A stretch of 11,685 bases of DNA from Peptococcaceae bacterium (GCA_003160265.1 PLQY01000020.1:9396-21080), one strand, 5' to 3'; counted from the stretch's first letter, positions 5,198 to 11,685 are shown. The notes: generated from the letters alone by a model not told the origin. A program made the numbers and translations.

Positions 5198-7642
5198 ATG
5201 GACATTGTCGCCCGTGAGATCAAGATCGAGGGGGTTGTCCAGGGAGTTGGATTCCGCCCCTTTGTTTTTCGTCTGGCCGCTGAATTCGGGATCAGGGGCT
5301 GGGTGTTGAACTCTTCCGAGGGTGTCACTATCTGGGCCGAGGCTCCGGAAGAGACGGTGCAGGGCTTTTATGGCGCCGTGATCGGCAAGCCGCCCAAACT
5401 GGCAATGATCGTGGACCACCGGATCACCGAGCGTGAGGTCCAGGGATTTGACCATTTCTTCATCAAGCACAGCGAGGCCAGCGACCGCCGGGATGTGATG
5501 ATCTCGCCGGATGTCGCTGTTTGCGAGGACTGCTACCGGGAGATTTGGGACAAGCAGGACCGGCGCTATAGATACCCGTTCACCAACTGTACCAACTGCG
5601 GACCACGGTTCACCATCATCATGGATGTTCCCTACGACCGCGTCAAGACCACCATGCGGGATTTTCCCATGTGTCCGGTCTGCGCCCACGAGTTCGAAGA
5701 CCCCATGAACCGGCGTTTCCACGCCGTGCCGAACGCCTGCCACGACTGCGGGCCGCAGGTGACCCTGCGCGACCTGGATGGTCATGCCTATCCGGGACTC
5801 GGACACGAATTCCTGAAGGCGGGCCGGATCCTGGCGGTCAAGGGCCTGGGCGGCTTCCACCTGGTCTGCGACGCCCGTTCCCGGGAGGCGGTGGTGAACC
5901 TGCGCCGCCGCAAGATCCGGGAGTTCAAGCCCTTTGCGGTGATGTGCCGTGATTTATCAGTGGTTGAACAATATTGTCAGGTATCCCCCGAAGAGGCTAC
6001 CCTTCTGGAAACTCCGGCCCACCCGATCGTGATCCTGGACCGGAGGAGACAGGATGACCTGCCGCCGGAGCTCGCCCCAGGGATCAGCACCCTGGGCGTG
6101 ATGCTGCCCTATACACCGCTGCATCACCTGCTTTTCGAGGATGGCCTGGAAATCCTGGTGGCTACCAGCGCCAACATCAGCGACGACCCGCTGATCATCG
6201 ACAACGACGAGGCCCTGGTGAAGCTGAAAGGGATCGCCGACTATTTCCTGATGCATAACCGCCAGATCTACAACCGTTGCGACGACTCGGTGACGACGGT
6301 GACAGACGGGGATGTCCTGATAGCCCGGCGTGCCCGGGGATACGTACCGCTGCCGGTCGATCTGCCGACTTGGGATGCGGGATGCGAGCGAGTGCCCGCT
6401 TCAGCGGGCGCGGAAGCGGGAAAAGAAGGCATTGGTGGAGCCAATGGTGATGCGGGAAGCGAGAACAAGAGGTTTTGGCAAGGCCAAAACCAACAAATCT
6501 CTCACATCCAACCTCTCACCTCTCACTTCTCAATCCTGGGCTGTGGGGGCGAGTTGAAGAGCACCTTCTGCCTGACTAAGGGGAAGGGCGCCTACTTGAG
6601 CCAGCACCTGGGCGACCTGAATCACTACGGCAACTATCAGCAGTTTCTGTACACCATGCCGCGTTTCGAAATGATGCTGGACGTCAAGCCGGAGGTCATC
6701 GCCTACGACCTGCATCCGGACTACATGGCCACCCGCTGGGCGAAGTCCCAGGATGGACCAACCCTGATCGGGGTGCAGCACCACCACGCCCATATGGCTA
6801 GTTGCCTGGCGGAAAACCTGGAGTCTGGCCCCGCCCTGGGGGCGATCTGCGACGGTACCGGCTATGGCGCCGACGGGGCGATCTGGGGTTTCGAGTTCTT
6901 CGCCGGAACTCCTGCCAGGCTGGAGAGGATGGCCCACCTGGCCTACATGCCGCTGCCTGGTGAGATCACCATCAAACACCCCGGGCGGATGTCCCTGACC
7001 TATCTGTACGAGCACTTCGGCGCCCCCGGCCTGAGGCGCGGCCGCAAGTACCTGCCCACCCTCGGGGACGAGGAGCAGCAGGTATTGGTGCGCCAGTTGG
7101 AGAACAGATTCAATACCGTACCCACCTCCAGTTGTGGCAGGCTCTTCGATGCCGCCTCCGCCCTGCTGGGGATCTGCACCAGGGTGCAGTACGAGGGGCA
7201 GGCGGCGATCGAAATGGAGACCGTGGCCGACCCGGACGTGCAGGACTGCTATGAATACGAGTTCAACTGCCACAGCCGGCCCTACCAGTTGGGGACGCGG
7301 GGAATCTTCGAGGGGCTCCTGGGCGACCTGGAGCGGGGCACGCCAACCGGCGTCAGCGCCGGCAGGTTCCACCTGACCGTGGCGGCCATGATCGAAGAGG
7401 TGCTCCGGAAGCTGCGGGATGACACCGGTCTCGGTAAGGTGGCCCTGAGCGGGGGTGTGTTCGCGAACAAACTGCTGTTCAGCCTGCTGCGCCGGAAGCT
7501 GGCAAAGGCGGGTTTTCAGGTTTTGTACCACCGGAAGGTCCCCACCAATGACGGGGGGGTCTCTCTCGGCCAAGTCTACATCGCGAGCGAGGTGATCAGA
7601 GAACATGTGTCTGGCCATACCGTCCAAAATCTTGAGCATTAA
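5198..7642 (+). CDS. hypF: Carbamoyltransferase HypF, with an in-frame insertion
   Basis: HypF converts carbamoyl phosphate and ATP to a carbamoyl-adenylate and passes the carbamoyl group to the C-terminal cysteine of HypE, the source of the cyanide ligands of [NiFe]-hydrogenase. Domains in order: acylphosphatase (1-90, GVVQGVGFRPFVFR, Arg20 and Asn38); two zinc fingers with eight cysteines (109, 112, 131, 134, 159, 162, 181, 184) in the canonical C2-18-C2-24-C2-18-C2 spacing; YrdC-like domain (about 203-385, LAVKGLGGFHLVCDA, KIREFKPFAVM); Kae1-like domain (about 446-795, GVQHHHAHMASC, CDGTGYGADGAIWG). Length is 814 aa, longer than the usual roughly 750, because residues about 391-445 are an unconserved insertion between the last two domains. 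All catalytic landmarks are intact, so the protein is probably functional. The start at 5198 has GGGGGAG eight bases upstream and begins just before the acylphosphatase domain. The last 38 bases overlap hypC. Confidence 0.96.
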   Translation: MDIVAREIKIEGVVQGVGFRPFVFRLAAEFGIRGWVLNSSEGVTIWAEAPEETVQGFYGAVIGKPPKLAMIVDHRITEREVQGFDHFFIKHSEASDRRDVMISPDVAVCEDCYREIWDKQDRRYRYPFTNCTNCGPRFTIIMDVPYDRVKTTMRDFPMCPVCAHEFEDPMNRRFHAVPNACHDCGPQVTLRDLDGHAYPGLGHEFLKAGRILAVKGLGGFHLVCDARSREAVVNLRRRKIREFKPFAVMCRDLSVVEQYCQVSPEEATLLETPAHPIVILDRRRQDDLPPELAPGISTLGVMLPYTPLHHLLFEDGLEILVATSANISDDPLIIDNDEALVKLKGIADYFLMHNRQIYNRCDDSVTTVTDGDVLIARRARGYVPLPVDLPTWDAGCERVPASAGAEAGKEGIGGANGDAGSENKRFWQGQNQQISHIQPLTSHFSILGCGGELKSTFCLTKGKGAYLSQHLGDLNHYGNYQQFLYTMPRFEMMLDVKPEVIAYDLHPDYMATRWAKSQDGPTLIGVQHHHAHMASCLAENLESGPALGAICDGTGYGADGAIWGFEFFAGTPARLERMAHLAYMPLPGEITIKHPGRMSLTYLYEHFGAPGLRRGRKYLPTLGDEEQQVLVRQLENRFNTVPTSSCGRLFDAASALLGICTRVQYEGQAAIEMETVADPDVQDCYEYEFNCHSRPYQLGTRGIFEGLLGDLERGTPTGVSAGRFHLTVAAMIEEVLRKLRDDTGLGKVALSGGVFANKLLFSLLRRKLAKAGFQVLYHRKVPTNDGGVSLGQVYIASEVIREHVSGHTVQNLEH
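6368..6532 (+). repeat. Hairpin-bearing in-frame insertion in hypF
   Basis: About 165 bases (55 codons) interrupt the linker between GYVPLPVDLP and ILGCGGELKSTF, two stretches that are nearly adjacent in ordinary HypF proteins. The segment contains two copies of GATGCGGGA(T/A)GCGAG (6374-6388 and 6449-6463, 14 of 15 identical, offset 75). It also has three perfect inverted repeats: GCCCGC/GCGGGC at 6394-6409, CATTGG/CCAATG at 6430-6446 and GGTTTTGGC/GCCAAAACC at 6471-6491. It ends in a CTCTCAC-rich tract at 6498-6531. The encoded residues are rich in Gly, Ala, Glu, Gln and Ser. Sixteen bases (6514-6529) are an exact reverse-complement match to 2691-2706. The frame is kept throughout and no stop is introduced. 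That it is a mobile or expandable repeat is inference. Confidence 0.75.
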
Positions 7643-7829
7643 AGGCAATACCGCCGAGATCGACGTGGGTGGGAATACCAAAGAGGTCAACATCACCCTG
7701 ACCCCGGAGGCCAAGGTCGGCGATTACGTGCTGCTTCATGCAGGATTTGCCATCAATGTGATTGATGAGCAAGCAGCCGAAGAAATCTTCGATGCGTGGG
7801 AGGAAGCTTATGCAGCCTTACAGAAATAG
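7605..7829 (+). CDS. hypC: Hydrogenase maturation chaperone HypC
   Basis: A 74-aa HypC/HupF family protein. HypC pairs with HypD while Fe(CN)2CO is built and then carries the iron to the hydrogenase large-subunit precursor. The N-terminus is MCLAIPSKI. Cys2, exposed after Met removal, is the residue that contacts iron in the family. The other hallmark is VGDYVLLHAGFAI (residues 38-50) with His45. Length is typical. The start overlaps the 3-prime end of hypF by 38 bases in another frame. GAGGTGA nine bases upstream, inside hypF, supports it, and the invariant MCL start leaves no alternative. Its own last 20 bases overlap hypD, so the set is translationally linked. Confidence 0.97.
   Translation: MCLAIPSKILSIKGNTAEIDVGGNTKEVNITLTPEAKVGDYVLLHAGFAINVIDEQAAEEIFDAWEEAYAALQK
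7798..7803 (+). promoter_or_regulatory. Ribosome binding site deciding the hypD start
   Basis: GGGAGG with a six-base spacer to the ATG at 7810, lying inside the end of hypC. Upstream in-frame starts (TTG 7762, ATG 7765 and ATG 7792) would prepend non-conserved residues translated from hypC sequence in another frame. Confidence 0.65.
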
Positions 7830-8904
7830 GGACTATGCCCATCATCTGCTGGAACGGCTGCAGCAGGAGGCGACCAGGCCGGTCTCGGTCATGGAGGTAT
7901 GCGGTACCCACACGGTGGCCATTGCCAGGAGCGGTTTGCGGGAATTGCTGCCAAAGAATATCCGCTTGATCTCCGGTCCCGGCTGCCCGGTCTGCGTGAC
8001 CGACGATCTTGATCTGGACCTGGTGATCGCCCTGGCCAAGGAGCCGGAGATCACCATGGCTACCTTCGGGGATATGATGCGGGTCCCGGGAACCGGAAGC
8101 AGCCTGCTGGAAGCCAAGAGCCTGGGGGCTGACGTCAAGGTGGTCTATTCTCCCACCGATGCGGTGGCGCTGGCGGTGGCCAACCCGGACCGGCAGGTGG
8201 TCTTCCTGGCGGTCGGCTTCGAGACCACCATCCCTACGGTGGCGGTTGCGGTGGAACAGGCGGTGCAGCAGGGGCTGCGCAACTTCTCGATCTTCTCGCT
8301 GCACAAGCTGGTGCCGCCGGTGATGGAGGCCCTGCTGACCGACCCGGAGGTCAGGCTCGACGCCTTTATCAACCCCGGTCATGTCTGCACCATCCTGGGA
8401 ACGGAGCCATTCCGCTTCATTCCCGAGCAATATGGAAAGCCCTGCGTGGTGACCGGGTTTGAGGCGGTGGACATCATGGAGGCCCTGCTGATGATCCTGC
8501 AGCAGTACAACCAGGGCCGCCCGTCGGTGGAGATCCAGTACAAGCGGGCGGTACGCCCAGAAGGGAACGCCGTCGCCCGCGGTTATATCGATAAATATTT
8601 TACTCCCGTCACCGCCTGCTGGCGGGGGATCGGGGAGGTGCCCGGCAGCGGCCTGGCGCTGCGGGAGGAGTTTGCCCACCTGGACGCCCAGAGGCGCTTC
8701 CCGATCACTGTAACCCCCGGCAAGCGGCTCAAGAACTGCTCCTGCGGCCAGGTGCTGAAGGGGCTGAAGCTGCCCTACGAGTGTGCCCTGTTCGGCAAGG
8801 CCTGCACACCCATGAAGCCGGTCGGGCCCTGCATGGTCTCCACCGAGGGTTCCTGCGCCGCTTATTACCGCTACGGCGCCCAGAGGGTTGGTGGAGCGGT
8901 ATGA
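7810..8904 (+). CDS. hypD: Hydrogenase maturation protein HypD (Fe-S)
   Basis: A 364-aa HypD, close to the usual length of about 370. It is the [4Fe-4S] scaffold on which, with HypC, the iron receives CN and CO ligands. Conserved features are MEVCGTHTVAIARSGLRELLP (28-48), SGPGCPVCVT (55-64, Cys59 and Cys62), GFETTIPT (136-143), HKLVPP (165-170) and NPGHVCTI (188-195). The C-terminal cysteine-rich region contains Cys310, 312, 325, 332, 341 and 349 (KNCSCGQVL, YECALFGKACTP, GPCMVSTEGSCAAYYRYG), which includes the cluster ligands. The start overlaps hypC by 20 bases and the stop overlaps the hypE start as ATGA, indicating coupled translation. Nothing in the sequence looks damaged. Confidence 0.97.
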   Translation: MQPYRNRDYAHHLLERLQQEATRPVSVMEVCGTHTVAIARSGLRELLPKNIRLISGPGCPVCVTDDLDLDLVIALAKEPEITMATFGDMMRVPGTGSSLLEAKSLGADVKVVYSPTDAVALAVANPDRQVVFLAVGFETTIPTVAVAVEQAVQQGLRNFSIFSLHKLVPPVMEALLTDPEVRLDAFINPGHVCTILGTEPFRFIPEQYGKPCVVTGFEAVDIMEALLMILQQYNQGRPSVEIQYKRAVRPEGNAVARGYIDKYFTPVTACWRGIGEVPGSGLALREEFAHLDAQRRFPITVTPGKRLKNCSCGQVLKGLKLPYECALFGKACTPMKPVGPCMVSTEGSCAAYYRYGAQRVGGAV

Positions 8905-9926
8905 GCAAGACGGAGCAAGAGCAGGTGATCCTGCTCGGCCACGGCAGCGGTGGGACCCTGACCAATCAGTTGATCCGGACGGTGTTCCAGGAGGCGCTGC
9001 ATAACCCGATCCTGGACGAGATGCTGGATGCCGCCCTGCTGGACCTGGGTCAGGGGCGGGTGGCCTTCACCACCGACTCCTTCGTGGTCGACCCGATCTT
9101 TTTCCCCGGCGGCGACATCGGCAAGCTGGCCGTCTGCGGGACGGTCAACGACCTGGCGGTGAGCGGGGCGGTGCCGCTCTATCTCAGTTCCGCTTTTATC
9201 ATCGAGGAGGGCTTTCCCCTGGCCGACCTGCGCCGGATCGTCGCCTCCATGCAGGAGGCCGCCAGTGCCGCCGGGGTACGGGTGGTCACCGGGGACACCA
9301 AGGTGGTGGGCCGGGGCAGCGCCGACAAGATCTTCATCAACACCACCGGGATCGGAGTGGTTCCGCCCGGGCGCAGCCTGTCGCCGCGCCGCATGCAGCC
9401 GGAAGACATCGTGCTCGTCAGCGGCACCCTGGGAGATCATGGCCTGACCATTCTTGCCCAGCGGGAGGGGTTGTCTTTCAATACTCCAGTTATCAGCGAC
9501 TGCACGCCTCTCAACCGGATCGCCTCCGCCATCATGGAGGCCGGCGGGGATGGTGTCCGCTGCATGCGCGACCCCACCCGGGGCGGGCTGGCCACCACTC
9601 TCAACGAACTGGCCGGCCAGGGCGAGCGGGGAATCCTGGTGCAGGAGACGGCAATCCCGCTGCGCCGGGAGGTGGTCGGCGCCTGTGAGATGCTGGGGCT
9701 CGATCCGCTGTACCTGGCCAACGAAGGGAAAGCGATCGCCGTGGTGGCGCCTGGGGCTGCCGAACCAGTACTGGCAGCGATGCGCAGCCTGCCGGAGGGG
9801 CAGGGCGCCGTGGCCATCGGTAGGGTCACAGAATCGGGCCGGGGGCTGGTGCTGCTGGAGACGGAGCTGGGAGCGACCCGCATCCTGAACATGCTGGAGG
9901 GCGAACCCCTGCCGCGAATCTGCTAA
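8901..9926 (+). CDS. hypE: Carbamoyl dehydratase HypE
   Basis: A 341-aa HypE of the AIR synthase/PurM-like ATPase fold. HypF carbamoylates its C-terminal cysteine. HypE then uses ATP to dehydrate this to a thiocyanate and donates cyanide to the HypC-HypD iron. The protein ends in PRIC, with the required terminal Cys341 present. Other motifs are LGHGSGGTLTNQL (12-24), FTTDSFVVDPIFFPGGDIGKLAVCGTVNDLAVSGA (56-90), VVTGDTKVV (128-136), VLVSGTLGDHG (171-181), RDPTRGGLATTLNELA (223-238) and NEGK (274-277). The start at 8901 overlaps the hypD stop by four bases, with GGTGGAG just upstream. A longer reading from 8781 would overlap hypD by over 120 bases and add unconserved sequence. Confidence 0.97.
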   Translation: MSKTEQEQVILLGHGSGGTLTNQLIRTVFQEALHNPILDEMLDAALLDLGQGRVAFTTDSFVVDPIFFPGGDIGKLAVCGTVNDLAVSGAVPLYLSSAFIIEEGFPLADLRRIVASMQEAASAAGVRVVTGDTKVVGRGSADKIFINTTGIGVVPPGRSLSPRRMQPEDIVLVSGTLGDHGLTILAQREGLSFNTPVISDCTPLNRIASAIMEAGGDGVRCMRDPTRGGLATTLNELAGQGERGILVQETAIPLRREVVGACEMLGLDPLYLANEGKAIAVVAPGAAEPVLAAMRSLPEGQGAVAIGRVTESGRGLVLLETELGATRILNMLEGEPLPRIC

Positions 9927-9937
9927 GTTGGTGAGCC

Positions 9938-10696
9938 ATGGAAGAAATGTCTTTGTTGACGCTCCGTTCATTTGGCGGGGATGGTGTTGACCGGACTTGT
10001 TTCCCCCGCTGCAATCCTCCCTGGGGGATCGCCTCCATTGTGGTAGTTTTTGCTCTTTACCTGGTGCTCAATTTTGCCCTGGGTATCATCATTGCTGTCT
10101 TGGATCTGCACGCAGGTCACCAAATTTCATCATCCGCCATGCTCCTGGCATCGCTGGCCGGTGAGGGCTTGCTGGCGGCGCTGGTGCTGGGCGTTGTTCG
10201 CATCCGGTATCATTCTTCGCTGAGGATCTTGGGCTTATCCGGCACATCCTGGCGGGACCTGCTCTATTACGGTGTATGTGGCGGATTAGTTATCAGTCTA
10301 TTGATGATAGTTGCCATGAGCGTCTTTTTTTCTTTATTCCATCTGCAACCCCAACCCCAGTCGGTGGTGGATCTGATCGTGTCAGTCGCTCACGACCGGT
10401 GGCTGTTTCTCGGCTGCCTGCTGTTGGCAGGTGTTTTCGCCCCGTTCTGCGAGGAGTTGTATTTTCGCGGTTTTGTCTATCCTGTGCTGCGCCACCGCTG
10501 CGGTACGCCTGCTGCCGTTCTGATCACCTCCTGCCTGTTTGCCGCCATCCACTTCGATCTGGTGCGCTTTCTCTTCCTGGCGCTGCTGGGCGCTTTATTG
10601 GCCATAGTATGCGAAAAAACCAGGTCGCTCCTTCCTGCTATTGCCGCGCACGGCGCTTACAATCTGGCGTCGATCGTCCTGCTCTTTCTGCACTGA
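9938..10696 (+). CDS. CPBP-family intramembrane metalloprotease
   Basis: A 252-aa multi-pass membrane protein with the three CPBP (Abi/CAAX protease and bacteriocin-processing) motifs: CEELYFRG (171-178, the EExxxR glutamates), FAAIHFD (201-207, FxxxH) and AAHGAYN (236-242, HxxxN). Hydrophobic segments are near 30-55, 68-88, 108-134, 154-172, 190-204, 208-226 and 230-251, so the active site would lie within the membrane. Family members act in prenyl-protein processing, bacteriocin self-immunity or signalling; none of these can be assigned here. It begins 11 bases after hypE, so read-through from the hyp operon is likely. It is not related to the known hydrogenase large-subunit endopeptidases, so any role in hydrogenase maturation is speculative. 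GGTGAG lies only two bases before the ATG, and a second in-frame ATG at 9947 is possible. Confidence 0.88.
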   Translation: MEEMSLLTLRSFGGDGVDRTCFPRCNPPWGIASIVVVFALYLVLNFALGIIIAVLDLHAGHQISSSAMLLASLAGEGLLAALVLGVVRIRYHSSLRILGLSGTSWRDLLYYGVCGGLVISLLMIVAMSVFFSLFHLQPQPQSVVDLIVSVAHDRWLFLGCLLLAGVFAPFCEELYFRGFVYPVLRHRCGTPAAVLITSCLFAAIHFDLVRFLFLALLGALLAIVCEKTRSLLPAIAAHGAYNLASIVLLFLH

Positions 10697-10727
10697 GGCA
10701 GAGCTATCGCCTGCAGCAGGGAATGCC

Positions 10728-10756
10728 TAGACATACCGGATTGGTTGTGGTATAAT
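10728..10756 (+). promoter_or_regulatory. Near-consensus sigma-A promoter
   Basis: TAGACA at 10728-10733 (five of six) and a perfect TATAAT at 10751-10756 are separated by the ideal 17 bases. The predicted start near 10763 leaves a leader of about 270 nt before the glycosyltransferase. Confidence 0.7.
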
Positions 10757-10784
10757 CAACTAGGATTTGAAATTAAAGGACTTA

Positions 10785-10829
10785 ATGCCCATCTCGATTG
10801 AGAAGCAAGCCCTCCTAATCTTCCTCTAA
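10785..10829 (+). CDS. Possible 14-codon leader peptide
   Basis: The ORF reads MPISIEKQALLIFL and follows AAAGGA with a four-base spacer, about 22 bases after the predicted transcription start. Its stop codon lies in the stem-loop at 10815-10835, so translation could influence that fold. It has no run of a single amino acid that would suggest classical attenuation. Chance occurrence is quite possible. Confidence 0.2.
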   Translation: MPISIEKQALLIFL

Positions 10830-10911
10830 GATTGGAAAAAATCTCTATAATATATCCTACACCATTTTGGAAACCTATTGACGGAAGTTAGGTGTCTATC
10901 GAGGTTCACTC

Positions 10912-11019
10912 CTAGCATCTGTATCTTCGTGAAGGATTCCTGAAGGTGTCGCAGGGTTCAAGGGTGATGTCAAGGATATGGGCATTAGTGTCCGCATCTT
11001 CGTAAAGGGTTCTTGAAGG
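10912..11019 (+). repeat. 35-nt imperfect direct repeat pair overlapping a ribosome binding site
   Basis: Copies lie at 10912-10946 and 10985-11019, offset 73 bases. They agree at 27 of 35 positions, and all eight differences are transitions (C/T or A/G). The right-hand 24 bases (core ATCTTCGT...TTGAAGG) agree at 21 positions. Each copy carries TCTTC near its middle and GAAGG at its end, which can pair with each other. In the second copy the GAAGG is the start of the glycosyltransferase AAGGAGG site, so pairing would hide it. A regulatory role is inference. Confidence 0.55.
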
Positions 11020-11033
11020 AGGAAGCACGAGAG

Positions 11034-11685
11034 ATGTATGTTGTAAACCTGGGTACGTACCCTCCGAAGCTGTGTGGAATTGCCACGTTTTCCAAGGACC
11101 TGAGGGACAACCTAGACAGAACGGGAGTCGGCGTTCGGATCGCGGCTGTTTCAGATACCGGGTATACCTATGACTATCCTGCCGAGGTAGCGTGCGAGAT
11201 CCGGCAGGAGATCAGACAGGACTATGCCAAGGCGGCCCGGCAGATCAACCGGTCTGCGAAAGCGGACCTGGTGATCATCCAGCACGAGTACGGGATCTTT
11301 GGAGGAGCAGACGGCGCCTACGTGCTGGACTTCACCAACAGCCTGGAAAAACCCTACATGATGGTTGCCCACACGATCCTTCCCAATCCAACCCGCAATC
11401 AGAAGGAGATCCTGAATCACGTGGCCGAAAAAGCGGCGGTGGTCATCTGTATGACCAAGCGCTCGGCGCGCCTGCTGGAAGATGTCTATGATGTCCCACC
11501 GGAGAAGATCCGCATCGTGTACCACGGAGTTCCCGTCTTTCAGGCGAAGGACCGGGAACAGCTCAAGCAGCGCTACGGCTATGCCGGACGCCAGATAATC
11601 ACCACCTTCGGGCTGATCGGCCCTGGCAAGGGCCTGGAGATCGGAATCAGGGCGCTGCAGGATGTGGTGGCCAGGCACCCGGACG
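11034..11685 (+). CDS. Glycosyltransferase, GT4/GT-B type (N-terminal part, cut by window end)
   Basis: 217 codons are visible and the frame is open at the right edge. The visible part is the acceptor-binding Rossmann domain and the beginning of the donor domain of a GT-B enzyme. MYVVNLGTYPPKLCGIATFSKDL is the glycine-containing first loop, DLVIIQHEYGIFGGADG (78-94) is characteristic of this GT4-like group, KPYMMVAHTILPNPT (106-120) follows, then KIRIVYHGVP (158-167), and TFGLIGPGKGLEIGI (191-205) opens the nucleotide-sugar domain. The substrate cannot be told. The start is the first in-frame ATG, preceded by AGGAGG (11017-11022) with an 11-base spacer, slightly long. There is no signal peptide, so it is cytoplasmic or membrane-peripheral. 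It probably has its own promoter at 10728-10756 and belongs with the carbohydrate genes at the left rather than with hyp. Confidence 0.9.
   Translation, partial: MYVVNLGTYPPKLCGIATFSKDLRDNLDRTGVGVRIAAVSDTGYTYDYPAEVACEIRQEIRQDYAKAARQINRSAKADLVIIQHEYGIFGGADGAYVLDFTNSLEKPYMMVAHTILPNPTRNQKEILNHVAEKAAVVICMTKRSARLLEDVYDVPPEKIRIVYHGVPVFQAKDREQLKQRYGYAGRQIITTFGLIGPGKGLEIGIRALQDVVARHPD

Larger units (their letters stand above)
10697..11033 (+). other. Intergenic spacer and probable leader of the glycosyltransferase
   Basis: This 337-base stretch is AT-richer than the genes around it. No clear T-tract terminator follows the CPBP stop. Visible items are a promoter (10728-10756), a tiny leader ORF (10785-10829), a hairpin with arms CTAATCTT/AAGATTGG and a five-base loop at 10815-10835 (one G-U pair), a hairpin ACCTA/TAGGT at 10873-10893, a second TATAAT at 10846-10851 without a convincing -35, and a 35-nt direct repeat pair ending at the ribosome binding site. 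I compared it by eye with the consensus cores of c-di-GMP, SAM, T-box and ydaO RNAs and recognised none. Confidence 0.5.

Noticed and set aside
6368..6532. hypF insertion as a frameshift, intein or intron
   Set aside because: The frame is continuous on both sides. It has no intein splice motifs and is far too short. It lacks group I/II intron core features that I could recognise, so an in-frame repeat is the simpler reading.
6530..7714. Long open frame (394 codons) antisense to hypF
   Set aside because: High GC and codon bias of hypF leave the opposite strand open; the translation shows no recognisable domain and the sense product is unmistakable. The same applies to antisense frames at 3667-4578, 7753-8679 and 8871-9971.
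8781..8900. Extended hypE start at 8781
   Set aside because: It would overlap hypD by over 120 bases and add arginine-rich frame-shadow sequence; the ATGA junction at 8901 fits HypE family starts.
9938..10696. A defence or abortive-infection (Abi) role for the CPBP protein
   Set aside because: The family name Abi is shared, but there are no toxin, bacteriocin or defence genes nearby; context is hydrogenase maturation and carbohydrate genes.
10967..11005. Twelve-codon ORF (MSRIWALVSASS) in the glycosyltransferase leader
   Set aside because: It has only AGGG two bases upstream and no convincing ribosome binding site; chance is the better explanation.

Overview
The window looks like a chromosomal segment of an anaerobic, fairly GC-rich bacterium, most plausibly a Bacillota/Clostridia member of the Moorella/Desulfotomaculum type. 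This placement is inference. It rests on strong AGGAGG-type ribosome binding sites, near-consensus sigma-A promoters, a GH57 branching enzyme beside a DUF4912 protein, and a compact hypFCDE set for [NiFe]-hydrogenase maturation. No phage, transposase, tRNA, rRNA or CRISPR signal was seen.

Layout. Positions 1-242 hold no gene but a chain of perfect hairpins. Positions 243-2884 (minus strand) carry a membrane-anchored DUF4912 protein followed by a GH57 1,4-alpha-glucan branching enzyme. A divergent intergenic region (2885-3081) separates them from a plus-strand GH15 glucoamylase-like gene (3082-5043). A short gap with a hairpin and a promoter candidate leads into hypF-hypC-hypD-hypE (5198-9926). 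These four genes overlap one another by 38, 20 and 4 bases. A CPBP-family membrane metalloprotease gene follows 11 bases later (9938-10696). After a 337-base spacer with a near-consensus promoter, a long leader and a 35-nt imperfect direct repeat, a GT4-type glycosyltransferase begins at 11034 and runs off the right edge.

How the genes work together. The branching enzyme makes alpha-1,6 branches in an alpha-glucan, and the GH15 enzyme probably trims such glucans. The DUF4912 protein and the right-hand glycosyltransferase probably belong to the same storage-glucan or cell-envelope carbohydrate theme. The hyp block is a different module. HypF makes and transfers the carbamoyl group, HypE (C-terminal Cys) dehydrates it to cyanide, and HypC/HypD assemble Fe(CN)2CO for hydrogenase. 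hypA, hypB and hydrogenase structural genes are not in the window.

The most unusual signal is not a gene. hypF carries about 55 extra in-frame codons between its YrdC-like and Kae1-like domains, made of a duplicated 15-mer, three perfect hairpins and a CTCTCAC-rich tract. The same repeat vocabulary, including a 16-nt exact match, occurs inside the DUF4912 gene. A comparable hairpin chain fills the left intergenic region. I read these as copies of a genome-resident repeat family that can insert in frame into proteins, analogous in style to Rickettsia palindromic elements. The family assignment needs a genome search.
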